Positions 60,596 to 64,000 of a stretch of 64,000 nucleotides of DNA are shown here, in pieces. Position 1 is the first letter of the stretch; each line of letters starts with the position of its first letter. A program made the position numbers and the translations under genes. Source of the stretch: an uncultured Latescibacterota bacterium. GTDB lineage: Bacteria; Latescibacterota; UBA2968; UBA8231. The stretch spans positions 1,674,001 through 1,738,000 of the forward strand of contig OX638377.1 of the NCBI GenBank assembly GCA_951813615.1, given 5' to 3'. The notes under the pieces were generated by a model. It worked only from the letters and a program-made list of their open reading frames with translations, searched no databases and had not been told where the DNA came from.

Positions 60596-61555
60596 CTAGC
60601 TCTGGTTGGTGCTAACGAGGACGGTGGAGGGGTCTATGCCGCATTCCTCAAGGAGGTAACAGCAGTAATTCGGAACATTCTGGACATTTTTGAGATGCAA
60701 CCATAGCTTCCCAATTTCTTTTTTTCTTAAAAACTCCGCACCAGTTGAGTGAAACGGTTTAGTGTGCAAAAGGTAATATTCTGGATTCTTCTTCCTACGG
60801 ACTGGACAATCCTTCGCTGAAATTTTGCCAGTTTCAATAAAGTGCTCTGCAACGCTGACCCACATCTCGGTCCATTTCTTGATCGATTTTGTACTCGAGT
60901 CTGGAAACTTGATGTATGCCGGAGGTTGTTGGCCTTTCGCTTTTTTTAAGGACGTAAGCGGCATCCAACCATCTCGATCCTGTCCTCCATTAGATTCAAC
61001 GGCCTCCTGTCGACTTCTCGGTGCTGTTGACGATGAATCAGGCGTCGGCGACACCTCCTGTACCTCCAGCGCGCTATGCAATAGCTGTATTACCTTTGCC
61101 GCGCATTCGTACTCTTGCGTGTTAGAAAGCTGGAACGACTCTTCTTGATCCTCCTCTATTGACCAGATCTGCCAGTGATCGCCGTTAGTCCACACGACGT
61201 ATTTCAAACTGGTGAGTGCCCTGTCCCGCGCGTACTTTATCACCTGTTCCACTTTGATACGGGCTAGCGGTATCTCCAATTTCTTTGCTTCAATGAGTGC
61301 GACCACGTTGCCGTGCGAGAATAGCGCGTAATCGGGTTTGCCCGAGGTGCCTTTGTATTCAAGGTGAACTTGAGCGGGATTCCGAACGTCCCAACCCAAT
61401 GCCTCAAGCATCGGGTCAATCAGCAATTGGCGTGTGCGCGTCTCAATCGGCTTCAAGTAATCCTCATGCTCAGTTCGCGTCTTCTTAAGGGCCTTAATCG
61501 TCTCTGCGATGCGGTCTTGGGCTTGTCTAAGTACGTTTATGTTCATATTTAGCAT
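60596..61555 (-). CDS. HsdR N-terminal-like nuclease-fold protein, copy 2
   Basis: The 319-residue protein shares with copy 1 RTRQLLIDPMLEALGWDVRNPAQVHLEY, ALFSHGNVVALIEAKKLE (D...ExK), WTNGDHWQIWSI, and the tail GIDPSTVLVSTNQS. Both copies carry MPLTSL/EPLTSL followed by QxPPxxIKFP. Its ATG at 61553-61555 is the end of the IS target duplication, so the IS sits directly at its start and has removed the former upstream sequence, now beyond 62620. A second start at 61546 is possible. It is likely silenced or re-driven by the IS. Confidence 0.8.
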   Translation of the reverse strand: MLNMNINVLRQAQDRIAETIKALKKTRTEHEDYLKPIETRTRQLLIDPMLEALGWDVRNPAQVHLEYKGTSGKPDYALFSHGNVVALIEAKKLEIPLARIKVEQVIKYARDRALTSLKYVVWTNGDHWQIWSIEEDQEESFQLSNTQEYECAAKVIQLLHSALEVQEVSPTPDSSSTAPRSRQEAVESNGGQDRDGWMPLTSLKKAKGQQPPAYIKFPDSSTKSIKKWTEMWVSVAEHFIETGKISAKDCPVRRKKNPEYYLLHTKPFHSTGAEFLRKKEIGKLWLHLKNVQNVPNYCCYLLEECGIDPSTVLVSTNQS

Positions 61556-61658
61556 GGCTCATTATGGATTCCGGGGAGTTGTCTTGAAGGGGTAATCCCA
61601 CCGGCTTATCTTGGTGCTGTGCGCCCTTTTTCCTTGCCTTCCAATCAGGCTTTTCACC

Positions 61659-62605
61659 ATGGTCAATATCCAAAATCTCATCGATGATGCCAAATGCTTT
61701 GAAACGGTTCGCGCCTTGCGCTGGTCTGATGGTATTTTCTGTCCGCACTGTGGTTCGGCTCGGCTTATCAAGCGGGGCTTTGATGACACGCAGCCTGATC
61801 GCCAACGCTACCGATGCCACGGCTGTGCTCGGGACTTTGATGATTTGACCGGCACCGTGTTAGCGGGTCACCACCAACCGTTACGGGTTTGGATTCTGTG
61901 TCTGTATTTCATGGGCTTAAATCTATCCAACCGGCAAATTGCCCAGGAACTGGGATTGAATAAAGATGATGCGCAGCACATGACCACGCACCTGCGGCAA
62001 GGCCTCGTCGCCCAGCAGGAGCCCGCTGGTCTTGATGGGGTAGTCGAGTGCGATGAAGTCTATATTGTGGCCGGTCATAAGGGGCATCCTACGGCGGTGA
62101 AAAAAAAGGACGAACAGGACGACGCAACCGACTCAAAGGCCGTCGAGGACGGGGCACCTTAGCCGGAGAAAAACCGCCGATCTTGGGCCTGATTCAACGC
62201 GGGGGGGAGGTGTGCATTCAGATGCTGGACAATGTCCAGCAAAAAACCATTGAGCCGCTGATTAAAAAGGCTGTTATACCGGACACGCTCATTTATACCG
62301 ACGAGTACAACATCTACGGACGGCTAGAAGCTTGGGGCTATGCCCATGCCGTGGTTCATCATAGCCAGGGGGAATTCGCACGGGATGACGATCAAGATGG
62401 CTTTTGTGAAGTGCATGTCAATACCATAGAAGGGCTCTGGTCTTTGTTACGTTCTTGGTTGAGACCCCACCGAGGGATCTCGCAGGAAAAACTCCCCCTC
62501 TATCTGGGCTTCTTTCAATTCGTTCATAACATGAGAAAAAGGGGCAAAGCGCTCCTGGAAAGCCTCATTAAAGGCATCCTGGGAATAGCTCCCTGCAATC
62601 CATAA
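61659..62605 (+). CDS. IS1595-family transposase, split by a -1 frame change
   Basis: The first frame has an N-terminal helix and zinc ribbon (CPHCGSARLIKRG, CHGCARDFDD), then VVECDEVYIVAGHKG with the first Asp of the DDE triad near residue 130. It reads through to 62162. The second frame supplies LIQRGGEVCIQMLDN, IYTDEYNIYGRL (second Asp) and HVNTIEGLWSLLRSWL (Glu) to 62605. A -1 shift at A8G (62100-62108) joins them into one 315-residue protein, reading GRTGRRNRLKGRRGRGTLAG after the shift, the normal family sequence. The IRR lies inside the 3' end of the gene. Confidence 0.88.
62100..62108 (+). other. Slippery A8G heptamer for -1 frameshifting in the transposase
   Basis: In zero frame the codons are GTG AAA AAA AAG. 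The last seven bases (A AAA AAG, 62102-62108) are the standard -1 slippery heptamer in the right phase, and the -1 product restores the family sequence. Whether translation or transcription slips, or an indel occurred, cannot be told from sequence. Confidence 0.6.
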
Positions 62606-62642
62606 TGAGCCTTTAGCATCCTTACGTAAGAACGAATAAGCT

Positions 62643-63731
62643 ATGGAAACGGATTTTAATCACACGCGGCTGATGCGCTTTTTCGGCTGGCTGGTGCATG
62701 CGCATCCGAATTTTTGGATTGACGTGGGTAAGCTGGAGACGCAGGTGCTCAAGGGCCGGTTGGCGCGGCGGGCGGTGGATGCGCCCATTTACATCACGGG
62801 ACTGGCGCGTGCTGGCACGACTCTGCTGCTGAACATACTGGCGTCTCATCCGCGCCTCACCTCGTTCAAATACTGCGATTACTACGGCGCATTTACGCCG
62901 TTTTGGGCCGACCATATCTTCCGTGCCGTCGGATTGGGCGCAGCGCGCAAACAAGAGCGCGCACATGCCGACGGCATGATGGTCAACGCATACAGTCCAG
63001 AAGCCATGGAAGAAATCCTGTGGATGCAGTTTTTCGCCTACCTGCACGATCCCGATGTGAACAACGCAGTCGAACGGCAAACCAACCACCCGGAATTTGA
63101 GGCTGTTTACGCGGCGACCTTGGCGAAGCTGCTGCTGTGCCGCGACGCGGATCGCATCGTCTGCAAAAACAACTACAATATCACGCGGATCGCGTATCTG
63201 GCCAAGCTGTACGAGGACGCGCACTTCGTCATCGCCGTGCGCCATCCGGTCGCGCACATCGCATCTATGGCGCGACAGCACCAGCGCAACTTGGCCCATT
63301 TCTCATCCCCAATTCACCGCCAATACCTGCGCAACGCCGGCCACTTCGAGTTTGGCCACGAGCGCATTCCCATCACCATCGATGCGGAGAAGACGCAGCA
63401 CATCCAAACGCTGTGGGGCGAAGGGCGCGATGCCGAGGGGTGGGCTGAATACTGGAATGCGATCTACGCTTGGACTTACGAGGAAGTGCTGCAACACGAG
63501 ACGCTTAAGACGCGCTGTTTGGTGCTGCCGTTTGAGCACTTGTGCGCGGCAGCCGAGCAAAAAATTACGGACATTCTGGCGTTTTGCAACTTGGACGCTG
63601 ACGAGGCGTGGGTGCAGGGCTGGGCCGAGCAAGTTGCGTATCAGCCCCAATACGAAGAGGAGTTTAGCGCGGCCGAGCGCGACGCCATCATGCAGATATG
63701 CGGCGCGACGGCGAAGAATTATGGCCTATAG
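62643..63731 (+). CDS. Sulfotransferase family protein (PAPS-dependent)
   Basis: The 362-residue protein has PIYITGLARAGTTLLLNILASHP (5'-PSB PAPS loop, about 50-72), HFVIAVRHPVAHIASMARQ (3'-PB motif, Arg/Ser, about 200) and CLVLPFEHLCA. No signal peptide or membrane segment is seen, so it is cytosolic. Its start at 62643 follows TAAG weakly, and an in-frame ATG at 62670 is possible. It is 24 bases beyond the right IS target copy, so its promoter may have been changed by the insertion. It would add sulfate to a sugar or small molecule. Confidence 0.83.
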   Translation: METDFNHTRLMRFFGWLVHAHPNFWIDVGKLETQVLKGRLARRAVDAPIYITGLARAGTTLLLNILASHPRLTSFKYCDYYGAFTPFWADHIFRAVGLGAARKQERAHADGMMVNAYSPEAMEEILWMQFFAYLHDPDVNNAVERQTNHPEFEAVYAATLAKLLLCRDADRIVCKNNYNITRIAYLAKLYEDAHFVIAVRHPVAHIASMARQHQRNLAHFSSPIHRQYLRNAGHFEFGHERIPITIDAEKTQHIQTLWGEGRDAEGWAEYWNAIYAWTYEEVLQHETLKTRCLVLPFEHLCAAAEQKITDILAFCNLDADEAWVQGWAEQVAYQPQYEEEFSAAERDAIMQICGATAKNYGL

Positions 63732-63765
63732 CTACAGTCATCCCAAACCGGCATGAGGTTATCCG

Positions 63766-64000
63766 ATGAATCAGCTTGAAAACCGTCCACTGGACGGACA
63801 AATCGCCGTCGTCACAGGCGGTGCTCAGGGCTTAGGGCTGGGAATCACCCGGCAGTTAGCCAGCGACGGGGCCAGCGTGGTCATTGCTGACCGACAGGAA
63901 GATAAGGCGCGCGAGGAGGCCGCGAAGCTCCAAGGCGAGGGGCTCACAGTGCGGGCCGTGGCACTCGATATAACCGATAGCGCTGCGGTGACTTCCTTTT
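63766..64000 (+). CDS. Short-chain dehydrogenase/reductase (partial, 3' end outside window)
   Basis: The visible 78 residues have LDGQIAVVTGGAQGLGLGITRQLA (NAD(P) motif TGxxxGxG) and ASVVIADRQEDKAREEAAKL with an acidic ADR that suggests NAD preference. GAGG precedes ATG 63766, 35 bases after the sulfotransferase stop. The catalytic Tyr/Lys lies beyond the window. Confidence 0.88.
   Translation, partial: MNQLENRPLDGQIAVVTGGAQGLGLGITRQLASDGASVVIADRQEDKAREEAAKLQGEGLTVRAVALDITDSAAVTSF

Larger units (their letters stand above)
61556..62611 (+). mobile_element. IS1595-family insertion sequence, 1056 bp, complete with 8-bp target duplication
   Basis: Terminal inverted repeats are at 61556-61580 and 62587-62611 (21 of 25 matches, both beginning GGCTCATTATGGATT). 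TTTAGCAT directly before 61556 and after 62611 (61548-61555, 62612-62619) is an exact 8-bp target duplication, the length expected for IS1595. The only gene is a transposase in two overlapping frames. The element is intact at both ends and probably recent. Confidence 0.95.

Noticed and set aside
1..64000. tRNA, rRNA or riboswitch genes
   Set aside because: I looked for cloverleaf-like TTC-A/G arms with CCA ends and for conserved riboswitch cores and saw none that I could support.

Overview
The window is a GC-rich chromosomal segment (about 60% G+C over most of its length, with several AT-richer islands) from an uncultured, probably marine bacterium. Three traits point to a Latescibacterota or Poribacteria-like lineage: a FlgD-like C-terminal sorting domain on a secreted protein, eight phytanoyl-CoA dioxygenase (PhyH) family genes, and repeated Gfo/Idh/MocA oxidoreductases, sulfatases, amidohydrolases and enolase-superfamily dehydratases. 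This placement is inferred from gene content; there is no rRNA or tRNA gene in the window.

Layout. 1-10.95 kb: catabolic genes (partial beta-propeller glycosidase-like protein, Gfo/Idh, amidohydrolase, secreted sugar-dehydrogenase-like propeller, sulfatase, RraA-like protein, enolase-superfamily dehydratase) interrupted by a PIN-domain toxin pair. 11-13.4 kb: a lipoprotein with an S55/SpoIVB-like domain between two low-complexity tracts. 13.6-20.5 kb: SGNH hydrolase, PhyH, class III aminotransferase, amidohydrolase, Rieske protein, Gfo/Idh and a second sulfatase, with a 136-bp palindrome at 17997-18132. 20.5-24.1 kb: an AAA-ATPase-like/PD-(D/E)XK gene and a secreted VOC protein that share a duplicated promoter, then gene debris and a HigBA-type module. 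24.2-30.9 kb: three tandem PhyH genes, an unknown secreted protein, two methyltransferases, an acetyltransferase and a fourth PhyH. 30.9-46.7 kb: a DUF4258-type toxin-antitoxin pair, sugar-isomerase, epimerase, esterase, YceI, Gfo/Idh, propeller, amidohydrolase and SMP-30 genes, plus two out-of-place DNA-metabolism genes: a compact family A DNA polymerase and a solitary DNA methyltransferase. The methyltransferase sits inside a 62-bp duplication of its neighbour's 3' end. 47-48.7 kb: an AT-rich AAA ATPase plus TOPRIM pair that looks like a defence module. 48.8-57.4 kb: two more PhyH genes, an enolase-superfamily dehydratase and a keto-deoxy-sugar aldolase, then a membrane/surface cluster (phosphoethanolamine-transferase-like protein, large multi-spanning protein, nucleotidyltransferase). 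57.1-62.6 kb: arylsulfotransferase-like protein, two HsdR-N-like paralogues flanking a VapBC module, and an IS1595-family element with exact 8-bp target duplications. 62.6 kb to the end: sulfotransferase and the start of a short-chain dehydrogenase.

How it fits together. Sulfatases, sulfotransferases, beta-propeller glycosidase-like proteins, Gfo/Idh oxidoreductases, sugar isomerases, two enolase-superfamily dehydratases and a DHDPS-family aldolase form a plausible route for desulfating and breaking down unusual, probably algal or sponge-derived, sugars through 2-keto-3-deoxy intermediates. The PhyH enzymes would add oxidative steps. Two of them carry HxG in place of the usual HxD iron motif, the arrangement seen in non-haem iron halogenases. 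Four toxin-antitoxin modules, two HsdR-N-like proteins, the AAA-TOPRIM pair, the AAA-ATPase-like gene, the mobile methyltransferase and the IS show that the catabolic backbone is repeatedly invaded by small mobile or selfish units.
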